The position numbers were made by a program, and so were the translations under genes. The notes under the pieces were generated by a model. The model ran no database searches, had not been told where the DNA came from, and saw only the letters and a list, made by a program, of their open reading frames with translations. Shown piece after piece: positions 22,645 through 30,216 of a stretch of DNA of 30,216 bases (the first letter of the stretch is position 1; each line of letters opens with the position of its first letter). Source of the stretch: an uncultured Clostridia bacterium (GTDB lineage: Bacteria > Bacillota > Clostridia > Oscillospirales > Ruminococcaceae); contig CAMTHN010000002.1 of assembly GCA_947072265.1 (NCBI GenBank), positions 1 through 30,216 of the forward strand. Reading direction: 5' to 3'.

Positions 22645-24618
22645 TTATATTTTATTATCTTTTTCTTGTTCTAATTTTTCTTGTTCTAATTTTTCTTGTT
22701 CTAATTTTTCTTGTTCTATCTTATCTTGTATAAGTTTATACTCTTTATCTTTTTTATCTTTATCTTGTTTTATCATGTCTAAAGAGATTTTATTTTCCAT
22801 AAGTTTTATAAAAGTTTCTGAATCAATCTTTTCATGTACCAGAAGATATCTAGATATAATTTCTATCTGATCAATATGGGTTTTAATCATATTTAAACAA
22901 GAATTATATGCTGTTTCTATTATAGATCTAACCTCCTGATCAATAGAAGTAGCAATGCTTTCAGAATAATTTTTTTTCTGGCTAATATCTCTTCCAAGAA
23001 AAACTTCGTTATTAACTTGACCATATGATATAGGACCAAGTTTATCGCTAAACCCAAATTTTGTAACCATATTTCTAGCAATAGTTGAAGCTCGTTCGAT
23101 ATCATTTGATGCACCAGTGGATATATCTTTTAAAACAACTTTTTCAGCAATACGGCCACCTAAAAGAACAATAAGCTCATCTTCCATATCTTTTTTTGTT
23201 TTATAACTTATATCATGTTTTGGAAGGGACATAGTATATCCACCAGCCATTCCTCGTGGAATTATGGATATTTGATGAACAGGACTCTGTGTCTCACAAT
23301 AGTATGTACAGAGTGCGTGTCCAGCTTCATGATAGGCGGTAAGAATTTTTTCTTTTTCAATTATTACACGACTTTTCTTTTCAGGGCCAGCGACAACTTT
23401 TATAGTAGATTCTTCTATGTCTAAAAGGGTTATAGATTTATGACCCCTTCTAGCAGCAAGTAGTGCAGATTCATTCATAAGATTTTCTAAATCTGCTCCT
23501 GTAAATCCAACGGTTGTTTTTGCTATAATAGATAGGTCAACGTCAAATGATAGAGGTTTATTTAAAGAGTGAACTTTAAGAATCTGCTCTCTCCCTTTAA
23601 CATCAGGATATCCAACCACAACTTCACGGTCAAAACGTCCAGGACGAAGAAGAGCAGGATCTAGAATGTCTCTACGGTTTGTGGCAGCAATAATAATAAT
23701 TCCTTCATTTCCACTAAACCCATCCATCTCTACAAGAAGCTGATTAAGGGTTTGTTCTCTTTCATCGTGTCCGCCACCAAGACCAGCTCCACGTTGTCTA
23801 CCAACAGCATCAATTTCATCGATAAATATGATAGATGGTGCATTTTTTTTAGCTTGTTCAAAAAGATCACGAACACGAGATGCCCCCATTCCAACATACA
23901 TCTGTACAAAATCAGAACCAGAGATGGCAAAAAAGGGAACAGAAGCCTCTCCAGCAACAGCACGAGCAAGAAGAGTTTTACCAGTTCCAGGAGGACCCAT
24001 AAGGAGAACTCCTTTAGGAATTCTTGCACCAAGATCATTAAATTTTTTTGGATTTTTTAAAAATTCAACAATTTCTTCTAGTTCTGCTTTTTCTTCATCA
24101 GCTCCAGCAACATCTTTAAAAAGTGCTTTTCTTCCTTGTTGTATAGTGGCTTTTAAATTTGCTTTTCCAAAAGGAGATTTTCCACCAGTTGATTGTTTCA
24201 TCATTATAAACCAGAAAACAACCATAGCTCCTATTAAAAGAATAACAGGGAGGAAAGAAACAATCCAAGAATTATCTTTAGCAGGAAAATAATTAAATTT
24301 AACAGGATTGTCAGGATTTTCCTTGTTATATTCTAAAACAGGTTTTTCTATAGATGCTACAAAAAGCCCAACATTAGGAACCTTATATTTTATAATTTTA
24401 TCTTTATCATCGTCTTTAAGATTTAGATTTAGAACACCTGTTCCAAGGTTGAGATCAAACTCATTTACCTTGTCGTTTTGAAAATAAGCAACGATTTCAT
24501 AATATTGGATTTTTGAAGACCCGTTATTGATTAAAGAGAATACAAAAGTACTCATAATCATAAGTCCAATCAAAATGATAATATATATGAGGGTTCCATT
24601 TTTTTTCTTATTTACCAA
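22645..24618 (-). CDS. ftsH: ATP-dependent zinc metalloprotease FtsH
   Basis: FtsH is the membrane-anchored AAA+ protease that extracts and degrades membrane and short-lived cytosolic proteins. The 657-residue protein has TM1 (about 10-29), an extracytoplasmic domain (30-117), TM2 (about 118-140), Walker A GPPGTGKT (208-215), Walker B IIFIDEID (263-270), an Arg-finger SRH-type ATNRRDILDPALLRPGRFDR (312-331) and the zinc motif HEAGH (430-434). The pore segment reads FVQMYVG instead of the usual FVEMFVG. The C-terminal tail consists of charged pentapeptide repeats (LEQEK) encoded by a 15-bp repeat. Translation starts at TTG 24616-24618 behind an AAGGGG site. It is the last gene of the minus-strand series after hpt, the normal tilS-hpt-ftsH order. 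Confidence 0.97.
   Translation of the reverse strand: MVNKKKNGTLIYIIILIGLMIMSTFVFSLINNGSSKIQYYEIVAYFQNDKVNEFDLNLGTGVLNLNLKDDDKDKIIKYKVPNVGLFVASIEKPVLEYNKENPDNPVKFNYFPAKDNSWIVSFLPVILLIGAMVVFWFIMMKQSTGGKSPFGKANLKATIQQGRKALFKDVAGADEEKAELEEIVEFLKNPKKFNDLGARIPKGVLLMGPPGTGKTLLARAVAGEASVPFFAISGSDFVQMYVGMGASRVRDLFEQAKKNAPSIIFIDEIDAVGRQRGAGLGGGHDEREQTLNQLLVEMDGFSGNEGIIIIAATNRRDILDPALLRPGRFDREVVVGYPDVKGREQILKVHSLNKPLSFDVDLSIIAKTTVGFTGADLENLMNESALLAARRGHKSITLLDIEESTIKVVAGPEKKSRVIIEKEKILTAYHEAGHALCTYYCETQSPVHQISIIPRGMAGGYTMSLPKHDISYKTKKDMEDELIVLLGGRIAEKVVLKDISTGASNDIERASTIARNMVTKFGFSDKLGPISYGQVNNEVFLGRDISQKKNYSESIATSIDQEVRSIIETAYNSCLNMIKTHIDQIEIISRYLLVHEKIDSETFIKLMENKISLDMIKQDKDKKDKEYKLIQDKIEQEKLEQEKLEQEKLEQEKDNKI
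22661..22720 (-). repeat. 15-bp tandem repeat encoding the FtsH tail
   Basis: On the plus strand the unit TTTTCTTGTTCTAAT occurs at 22661-22675, 22676-22690 and 22691-22705, with a last diverged copy (TTTTCTTGTTCTATC) at 22706-22720. Read on the minus strand it encodes I/L-E-Q-E-K four times near the FtsH C-terminus. Confidence 0.95.
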
Positions 24619-24670
24619 TATTTTTCAGCCCCTTTTATTTATAAATTTTAAAATAAATAATATAAGTATA

Positions 24671-25207
24671 TTAATTATATATTTCTGGTTTAAGTATTCC
24701 AATATAAGGAAGATTTCTATAACTCTCGTTATAATCAAGACCATATCCAACTACAAATTTATCAGGAACTTCAAAGCAGGAATAATCAGGATGTATATCA
24801 ACCTGGCGTCTTTCTGGCTTGTTCAAAAAAGTGCATATCTTTATAGATTTTGGCTCTCGCTTAGATAGTATGTCTAGAATATAATTAAGTGTCATACCAC
24901 TGTCTAAAATATCTTCAATTATTAGAAGATCTTTTCCTTTAAGGCTTATATCTAAATCTTTTATGATTTTCACAACTCCAGAATGTTCTGATTTGGCACC
25001 ATAGCTAGAAACAGACATAAAATCTATAATACAATTAATATTAATAGCACGCATTATATCTGCCATAAAAACTACAGAACCTTTTAAAACACTAACAAGG
25101 ATTAAATCTTTGTCTTTATAGTCTTTTGATATTTGTTTTCCCAAAATTTTAATTTTTTCAGCAATTTCTTCAGGTGTAAGAAGAATCTTTAATATATCAT
25201 TTTCCAT
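24671..25207 (-). CDS. hpt: Hypoxanthine phosphoribosyltransferase
   Basis: This purine-salvage enzyme converts hypoxanthine (and guanine) with PRPP to IMP (GMP). The 178-residue length is usual. The PRPP-binding loop is LLIIEDILDSGMTL (94-107), with the two acidic residues before the D-S-G-M-T turn. SVLKGSVVFMADIMR (39-53) and FMSVSSYG (63-70, flexible loop) are further family motifs. The ATG is preceded by AGGAGC. It lies 14 bp after tilS and about 50 bp before ftsH; in B. subtilis TilS and HprT also form a complex that activates ftsH transcription, so the linkage is functionally meaningful there. Confidence 0.96.
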   Translation of the reverse strand: MENDILKILLTPEEIAEKIKILGKQISKDYKDKDLILVSVLKGSVVFMADIMRAININCIIDFMSVSSYGAKSEHSGVVKIIKDLDISLKGKDLLIIEDILDSGMTLNYILDILSKREPKSIKICTFLNKPERRQVDIHPDYSCFEVPDKFVVGYGLDYNESYRNLPYIGILKPEIYN

Positions 25208-25221
25208 AAAAAGCTCCTAAA

Positions 25222-26598
25222 TTAATATTTAATAATTATTAGACAAAATTTTGTATATTCATCAAGTTGAAAATCAGAAGAAATATTAAACCTATCTAGC
25301 CAAATAACTTTTTCTTGATTAGATAGTATAGGGATTTTAAACCTATCATAAGGAATAATTTTATTTTCGTTAAATATTTTTTTTAAAGACTTAGTACAGC
25401 CCCTTCCAAGAATAGATATCTTGTCTCCATATATCCATTGACGAAAATATAAATCTCCAACTATTTTATCATAATCTAAATAAAAAAAGGATACTTTTTT
25501 GTATTTTTTTTTAAAATAAGGTATCATTTTTCGAGTAATTACACGAAAAAAGTATGTCGTTTGGAGAAATTGGATTTTTTTACCCTCTAAAAGTTGATTT
25601 TTATCTAGTTTAAAAGAAAAAAAGTCTAAATTTTTTTTAGGTAGAACATTTTCTATATGTATGAAATTTTCTGAAATATATATATATATTTCTTTAGATA
25701 GATTTAGTTTAAATTTATCTAATTTATTTTTTATAGCATATTTAATAGAATCTATTTTTTTATAGTCCACTGAAATATTATTTGCTTTTAGTATGGATGA
25801 TATAACTCTTAGAAGGATAGGAGGTGGAAGAGAGGATAAAATACTTATATCATATATATGGTTTTTTATTTTTGATTTTTCTAAATTTTCTATTGCTAAT
25901 TTATTTAAAAAATCGTTATCCTGAGAAATAGTATCTAATAGATTGGAAAAGTTTTTTTCTGTTTCTGGGTTTATATCTTTTAATACGGGAATAACTTCTA
26001 ATCTAATTTTATTTCTGGTATATTTTTTTGATAAATTTGAAGAATCAATGATATATGGAATATTATTTTCATTACAGTAGCTATCTATTTCTTTTTTAGA
26101 AATATTGTATAAAGGTCTTATAATATTTTCTCTTTTAATAGGTATAGAGCACAGACCAGCCAGAGATGACCCTCTTATAGAGTTGAATATAAATGTTTCT
26201 ATTCTATCAGAAAGGTTGTGTCCTGTAGCAATTTTAGAAGATAATTTTAAGGATAATTTATTTAAAATATCATATCTAATTTCTCTACCCATTTCTTCAA
26301 TTCCTTTTTTATATTCTAAAGCAATTTCAGAGATGTTTTTTCTAAATGAGTATAGTTGTATTTTATTTTTTTTACAATAATTTGATACAAAAGCTTCATT
26401 TTGGAAAGATTCTTCTCCTCTAAGTAGATGATTTAGATGAAATGCATATATATTTACTTTAAACTCATATTTTAGAAGATTTAAGGCATGGACTAAAAAT
26501 ATAGAGTCAGAACCGCCAGATAGAGCTATAAGTATATTGGATTTATCTTTTAAAAGCTCTTTTTCTATTATATTTTGTTTAATTTTATTAATAATCAT
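25222..26598 (-). CDS. tilS: tRNA(Ile)-lysidine synthase
   Basis: TilS modifies the wobble cytidine of tRNA-Ile(CAU) to lysidine so that it reads AUA, a codon used heavily in this window. I place the start at ATG 26596-26598, giving 458 residues, because the longer open frame to 26670 would overlap dnaB by 83 bp and adds a non-family extension. The PP-loop SGGSDS is at 27-32. AFHLNHLLRGEES and ATGHNLSDRIETFIFNSIRGSSLAGL follow, as in the N-type ATP pyrophosphatase domain. The C-terminal half is the TilS-type substrate-binding part. The gene overlaps the dnaB 3' end by 11 bp, which suggests translational coupling. Confidence 0.94.
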   Translation of the reverse strand: MIINKIKQNIIEKELLKDKSNILIALSGGSDSIFLVHALNLLKYEFKVNIYAFHLNHLLRGEESFQNEAFVSNYCKKNKIQLYSFRKNISEIALEYKKGIEEMGREIRYDILNKLSLKLSSKIATGHNLSDRIETFIFNSIRGSSLAGLCSIPIKRENIIRPLYNISKKEIDSYCNENNIPYIIDSSNLSKKYTRNKIRLEVIPVLKDINPETEKNFSNLLDTISQDNDFLNKLAIENLEKSKIKNHIYDISILSSLPPPILLRVISSILKANNISVDYKKIDSIKYAIKNKLDKFKLNLSKEIYIYISENFIHIENVLPKKNLDFFSFKLDKNQLLEGKKIQFLQTTYFFRVITRKMIPYFKKKYKKVSFFYLDYDKIVGDLYFRQWIYGDKISILGRGCTKSLKKIFNENKIIPYDRFKIPILSNQEKVIWLDRFNISSDFQLDEYTKFCLIIIKY

Positions 26599-27931
26599 AT
26601 CTTTTTTCCAAATTTCCAAATTTTGTAAACTCTCCCTCCCAAGAAAGTGATATGGATGCAGTTTCTCCATGTCTATTTTTAGAAATTATACAGTCGGCAA
26701 CATTTTCTTCTCCATTTTCTTGATCATAATAATGCTCACGATAAAGAAACATAACTATATCTGCATCCTGTTCAATAGATCCTGATTCTCTTAGATCTGA
26801 TAAAATTGGTCTATGATCTGCACGAGCATCAGGAGCACGGGAGAGTTGTGAAAGACAGATAACAGGAACGTCAAATTCTTTAGCAAGAACTTTTAAATTT
26901 CTTGTAATTTCAGATATTTCTTGAACTCTATTTTCAGTTCTTTTACTAGAGGTCATAAGCTGAAGATAGTCGATAACAACTAGTCCAAGATTATCAACTC
27001 TTCTTAATTTTCCTTTCATCTCTGCAACGTTTATTCCCGGTGTATCGTCTATATATATCTCTGTTCCATACAGCTGGTTAGAAGCAATAGTAAGACTTTC
27101 CCAATCGTTTCCAGAAAGATCTCCTGTTTTTAGTTTTGATGAGTTTATCCTTGCTTCTGAAGAAAGGATACGGGAAGCAAGCTGCTCTTTAGACATTTCT
27201 AAAGAAAATATAGCAACGGCTTTTTTAGATTTTTTTGCACAATTAGTAGCAATATTTAGAGCAAAACTAGTTTTACCCATAGCAGGTCTTGCAGCTAGGA
27301 GAATTAAATCAGATTTATTTAGTCCAGTCAAAATTGCATCTAGACCATCAAATCCAGAAGAAAGACCTAGATGGGCCAGACCATCTTGATCAGAAATTTT
27401 TTGTAGATTATCATATATAGATAAAATTATTTTGTCAAGTTTTTCTAATCCCGATATATCTCGTCCATGTCGAATTTCCATTATAAGTTGTTCTGCTTTA
27501 TCAAGTAGAAATTTTGAATTTGTAGACTGAGAACAGGAGGATAAAATTTCTTGTGAAGCTGATATAAGTCTGCGTATATAATGATATTCTCTAACTATTT
27601 CACAGTATGATTCTATATTTACAATTGATGGAACCATCTCCATTAGTTTTGCTAGATATAATTTTGCTTCATTTTTCGTCTCAAAAATATTGTCAGAGGA
27701 AACTTCAGCTAAAACAGTTACAAAGTCTATTGCGTTGGATGTATAAAACATTTCTAATATAATATCAAATATTTGATTATGTTGAGGATGAAAAAAGCAA
27801 TCTGGTTTTATATACTCCAAGACCTTCGACATACAAGAAGGTTCTAAAAGAAGTGCACCTAAAACAGATTGCTCAGCTTCTAAATTGTATGGAATATTTT
27901 CAACATAATCTGATAAAACAGATTTATCCAA
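26588..27931 (-). CDS. dnaB: Replicative DNA helicase
   Basis: DnaB (called DnaC in B. subtilis) is the hexameric helicase of the replication fork. The 447-residue protein has the N-terminal primase-interacting domain (about 10-115, beginning NIPYNLEAEQSVLGALLLEP), a linker, and the RecA-like domain with Walker A ARPAMGKTS (214-222), Walker B LVVIDYLQLM and the conserved LSQLSRAPDARADHRPILSDLRESGSIEQDAD segment containing the arginine finger region. Translation starts at TTG 27929-27931, 7 nt behind GGAGG (27939-27943). It lies 21 bp after rplI, in the standard gdpP-rplI-dnaB order. Confidence 0.96.
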   Translation of the reverse strand: MDKSVLSDYVENIPYNLEAEQSVLGALLLEPSCMSKVLEYIKPDCFFHPQHNQIFDIILEMFYTSNAIDFVTVLAEVSSDNIFETKNEAKLYLAKLMEMVPSIVNIESYCEIVREYHYIRRLISASQEILSSCSQSTNSKFLLDKAEQLIMEIRHGRDISGLEKLDKIILSIYDNLQKISDQDGLAHLGLSSGFDGLDAILTGLNKSDLILLAARPAMGKTSFALNIATNCAKKSKKAVAIFSLEMSKEQLASRILSSEARINSSKLKTGDLSGNDWESLTIASNQLYGTEIYIDDTPGINVAEMKGKLRRVDNLGLVVIDYLQLMTSSKRTENRVQEISEITRNLKVLAKEFDVPVICLSQLSRAPDARADHRPILSDLRESGSIEQDADIVMFLYREHYYDQENGEENVADCIISKNRHGETASISLSWEGEFTKFGNLEKRYDY

Positions 27932-27952
27932 AATTTTTCCTCCAGATAGATT

Positions 27953-28399
27953 TTATTCTTCTATAACAGAAACTTTCATATTTGCTAAAACTTTTGTATG
28001 TAATTTTATCGATATATTATATGTTCCAAAAGCTTTTATATCTAATTCAATAGTGATTTTTCTTTTGTCTATATCTAAACCAAGTTGTGATTTTATAGCA
28101 GAAGAAATATCCTTAGAAGTTACAGATCCAAAAATACGACCATTTTGACCAGCTTTTGCTTTTATATTAACTATTTTTTGTTTGAGAGTTTCCGAAATTT
28201 TTTCACATTCTTTTATCTCTTCTAAAGCATGATGATTTGCAGAACTTATTTTAGTTTCATGTTGTTTTATAATATCTTTTGTTGCTTCTATAGCAAGGTT
28301 TTTCTTTAATAAAAAATTTTTTGCATATCCATCAGAAACATTTATGATTTGACCAGCTTTTCCAGTTCCTTTAACATCTTGATTTAATATGATTTTGAT
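27953..28399 (-). CDS. rplI: 50S ribosomal protein L9, initiating at a non-canonical ATC codon
   Basis: The frame encodes a complete 148-residue L9 ending ...KVSVIEE, the normal family length. The N-domain reads KIILNQDVKGTGKAGQ then DGYAKNFLLKKNLA, followed by a long charged connecting helix and the C-domain with GRIFGSVTSKDI (about 89-100). L9 proteins normally begin M-K-V-I-L-x-x-D-V-K-G, so the initiator falls on ATC at 28397-28399. AGGGG (28409-28413) lies 9 nt upstream, an ideal distance. Upstream in frame are only TTT, ATT (28403-28405), CTG, GGG and then a TAG stop; the first in-frame ATG is codon 139. There is thus no ATG, GTG or TTG start. The gdpP stop codon lies 5 bp before the ATC and its last codons contain the Shine-Dalgarno sequence. 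No frameshift or internal stop was found. Confidence 0.92.
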   Translation of the reverse strand: MKIILNQDVKGTGKAGQIINVSDGYAKNFLLKKNLAIEATKDIIKQHETKISSANHHALEEIKECEKISETLKQKIVNIKAKAGQNGRIFGSVTSKDISSAIKSQLGLDIDKRKITIELDIKAFGTYNISIKLHTKVLANMKVSVIEE

Positions 28400-28404
28400 A
28401 AAAA

Positions 28405-30216
28405 TCAGCCCCTATCATCTTTATTTAAAAAATATTTGTCAATAGATTCCATAAGCATATTTTTAACAGCTTCAAAATTTGTATCATGAAGTTGTGTAGC
28501 TGCCATAGTTTGGTGTCCACCGCCTCCAAGAGTTTCCATAATTATCTGTACATTTATCTGTCCCATAGAACGAGCCGAAATATTGAAAGAATCCCCCGAT
28601 GAAAATATTACAAAAGAGGCATTTACACCAGAAATAGTTAAAAGTTCGTCCGCTGCTTGGGATGATACAATTCTAATATTTTCAGAATATGGATCGATAG
28701 ACGATGCAATAGCACATTGTTTATAGATATCAGATGATGCAACAAGATTAGATTTTAATTGATATGATTCCATCGATCCAGAGAAAAGTTTTTTTACCGC
28801 AATAGTGTCTGCACCATTTTTTCGTAAAAAAGCAGCAGCCTCAAATGTTCTAACTCCGGTTTTCATAATAAAATTTCTTGTATCAAGCATAATTCCAGAT
28901 AGTAAAGCATCGGCGGCAAATCTATCAAGTTTATATTGTTTTCCCATATACTGGATTATTTCAGAAACCATCTCAGAGGTGGAAGAAGCATACGGCTCAT
29001 GATAAAAAATTACGGAACCTTCTATGTGATTTACCATCTTTCTATGATGGTCTACTACAACAAATTTTTTACAAGCTTTATATATTTCTGGATATTCAAG
29101 AAAAGATGGATTATGTGTGTCTACAATTATTAAAACGGTATTTGATTTTATCTTGTCTAACGCTTGTTTTTTATTTATAAAAATATCTTTGTTAGATGAT
29201 TTTTCTTCTATATATTGTATAAGTGTAGAAGAGAGAGTTCTCTCTTTATTTACAACAACATTTACATCTTTTCCACTAAATCTTATGGCAGTAGCAAGAC
29301 CAAATCCAGATCCAATACAGTCTAGGTCGCTAAAAGTATGCCCCATTATTATTACGTTAGAGCTAGACTGTATAAGATCTGTTAGTGCGTTAGAAATAAT
29401 TCTAGTTTTGACCTTTGTTCGTTTTTCAACTCCAGCAGAAACACCACCAAAAAATTCGTAATTATCATTTAATTTTAAAGCAACTTGGTCGCCTCCACGA
29501 CTTAGAGCCAAATCGATAGCATAGTTTGCATCTATATGACTTTCATTTAAAGATGATGAAGATCCAGAAACACCAACGGATATAGTGATAGGAATATCAT
29601 TTGTGATTCCTATCTGTCGGATGCTTTCTAGAAAAGAAAATTTGTCTTTTCTCATATTTTGAAGGTCTTTAAATTCTACAATAGCCATGAATTTACTTTG
29701 AGAAAGTTTTTTTATATATCCAGAAGTTTTTGCAATAAAATTTTCTAAAATAGACTCAATATTTATTATTATTTGGGATTTTTCACTCTCTTTTATCATC
29801 TCTAAAACTTCATCATAATTATCGATAGAGAAGATCATAACACAAGGTTTTGAAAGAGAGCTTTCTAGTTCTATATGTTTAAAATGCGTTATGTCTACTA
29901 GATAGAGTATAAAAATATCACTTGTCTTATGTTTTATATTTTGCAATGCCTGTACAGCAAAAATTCTAAAATGATTGTCTTTAAAAACTACATCAGAAAA
30001 TTTGTTTTTAACAATCTCATCTAGAGGAAGAGAAGTTATATAATCTAATTTTCGAATATAACTTTTATTATTTGTATCAATATTTAAGAAAGAATTGTTA
30101 AACCAGATAATATTACGGAGATTATCACATATTATTACAGGAGTAGAGAGTTTTGTGATATTTTGTTCGTCCATAACATCAAGGTTGTCTGCTATAGATT
30201 GGGCAATAGTAAATAT
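28405..30216 (-). CDS. gdpP: Cyclic-di-AMP phosphodiesterase GdpP (5' end outside window)
   Basis: GdpP hydrolyses c-di-AMP to pApA and so sets turgor and wall homeostasis. The gene is open to the window edge; the ATG at 30172-30174 is probably internal because 14 further codons in frame precede it and the two N-terminal membrane helices of the family are missing from view. Numbering from that ATG, a PAS-like region (about 8-100, with PVIICDNLRNIIWFNNSF) is followed by a degenerate GGDEF domain (about 110-245) in which SKFMAIVE replaces the active GGDEF site. The DHH domain follows with GHTFSDLD (278-285), VDTHNPS (351-357) and VVDHH (373-377). DHHA1 follows with GGGGHQTMAAT (550-560). It starts the gdpP-rplI-dnaB series seen in many Firmicutes. 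Confidence 0.94.
   Translation of the reverse strand: MFTIAQSIADNLDVMDEQNITKLSTPVIICDNLRNIIWFNNSFLNIDTNNKSYIRKLDYITSLPLDEIVKNKFSDVVFKDNHFRIFAVQALQNIKHKTSDIFILYLVDITHFKHIELESSLSKPCVMIFSIDNYDEVLEMIKESEKSQIIINIESILENFIAKTSGYIKKLSQSKFMAIVEFKDLQNMRKDKFSFLESIRQIGITNDIPITISVGVSGSSSSLNESHIDANYAIDLALSRGGDQVALKLNDNYEFFGGVSAGVEKRTKVKTRIISNALTDLIQSSSNVIIMGHTFSDLDCIGSGFGLATAIRFSGKDVNVVVNKERTLSSTLIQYIEEKSSNKDIFINKKQALDKIKSNTVLIIVDTHNPSFLEYPEIYKACKKFVVVDHHRKMVNHIEGSVIFYHEPYASSTSEMVSEIIQYMGKQYKLDRFAADALLSGIMLDTRNFIMKTGVRTFEAAAFLRKNGADTIAVKKLFSGSMESYQLKSNLVASSDIYKQCAIASSIDPYSENIRIVSSQAADELLTISGVNASFVIFSSGDSFNISARSMGQINVQIIMETLGGGGHQTMAATQLHDTNFEAVKNMLMESIDKYFLNKDDRG

Noticed and set aside
23730..24292. Open frames in other frames across ftsH
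   Set aside because: They are shadows of the conserved AAA+ domain, which is unambiguous on the minus strand.
26599..26670. Longer tilS start at 26670
   Set aside because: It would overlap dnaB by 83 bp and add a non-family extension; the ATG at 26598 fits the TilS N-terminus and a short coupled overlap.
27953..28399. rplI as a pseudogene with a lost start
   Set aside because: The whole 148-codon frame is intact, domain motifs are conserved, length is normal and a well-placed Shine-Dalgarno precedes the ATC codon.

Overview
The window is strongly AT-rich. Coding strands prefer AGA for Arg, ATA for Ile and A/T-ending codons, and ribosome binding sites are of the GGAGG type. Gene content and order point to a low-GC Gram-positive bacterium of the class Clostridia: a SigD-type flagellar sigma factor, RNase M5, a YerB-like DUF3048 lipoprotein, a ComEC-HolA pair, the GdpP-RplI-DnaB block and the TilS-Hpt-FtsH block. 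I cannot name the genus. GTP-type PEP carboxykinase and a polar amino acid ABC importer fit an amino-acid-fermenting anaerobe, and a large secreted chitinase suggests use of chitin. This is mostly a chromosomal housekeeping region; I see no insertion sequence, phage gene, CRISPR array, tRNA or rRNA.

Layout. (1) 1-1466: a long non-coding stretch with a terminator for an upstream gene and a 15-bp tandem repeat, then a solitary flagellar sigma factor (fliA/sigD) with its own terminator. (2) 1545-4069: a GNAT acetyltransferase, branched-chain aminotransferase (ilvE) and an RluA-type pseudouridine synthase. (3) 4130-6390: a complete polar amino acid ABC importer (lipoprotein, permease, ATPase), convergent with (4) 6446-8221, GTP-dependent PEP carboxykinase on the minus strand. 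The two units meet in a perfect palindrome with 36-bp arms that contains both stop codons. (5) 8333-18968: one tightly spaced plus-strand series starting from a consensus promoter: alaS, HIT protein, comEC, holA, rnmV, an MBOAT O-acyltransferase, a DHHW/AlgX-like partner and a DUF3048 lipoprotein. (6) 19271-22462: a two-catalytic-domain GH18 chitinase with three C-terminal chitin-binding modules and its own upstream control region. (7) 22645-30216, minus strand: gdpP (cut by the window edge), rplI, dnaB, tilS, hpt and ftsH, a classic Firmicutes order.

The most unusual item is rplI (ribosomal protein L9). It is full length and intact, but its reading frame has no ATG, GTG or TTG near the start. 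Alignment to the canonical L9 N-terminus and the Shine-Dalgarno spacing put initiation on an ATC codon. Other points of interest are the palindrome shared by two convergent genes, three independent 15-bp tandem repeats (two encoding pentapeptide tails or linkers), a ComEC with a degenerate metallo-beta-lactamase domain, a short GC-richer leader before alaS that is not a T-box, and a sigma-28-like -10 element upstream of the chitinase.
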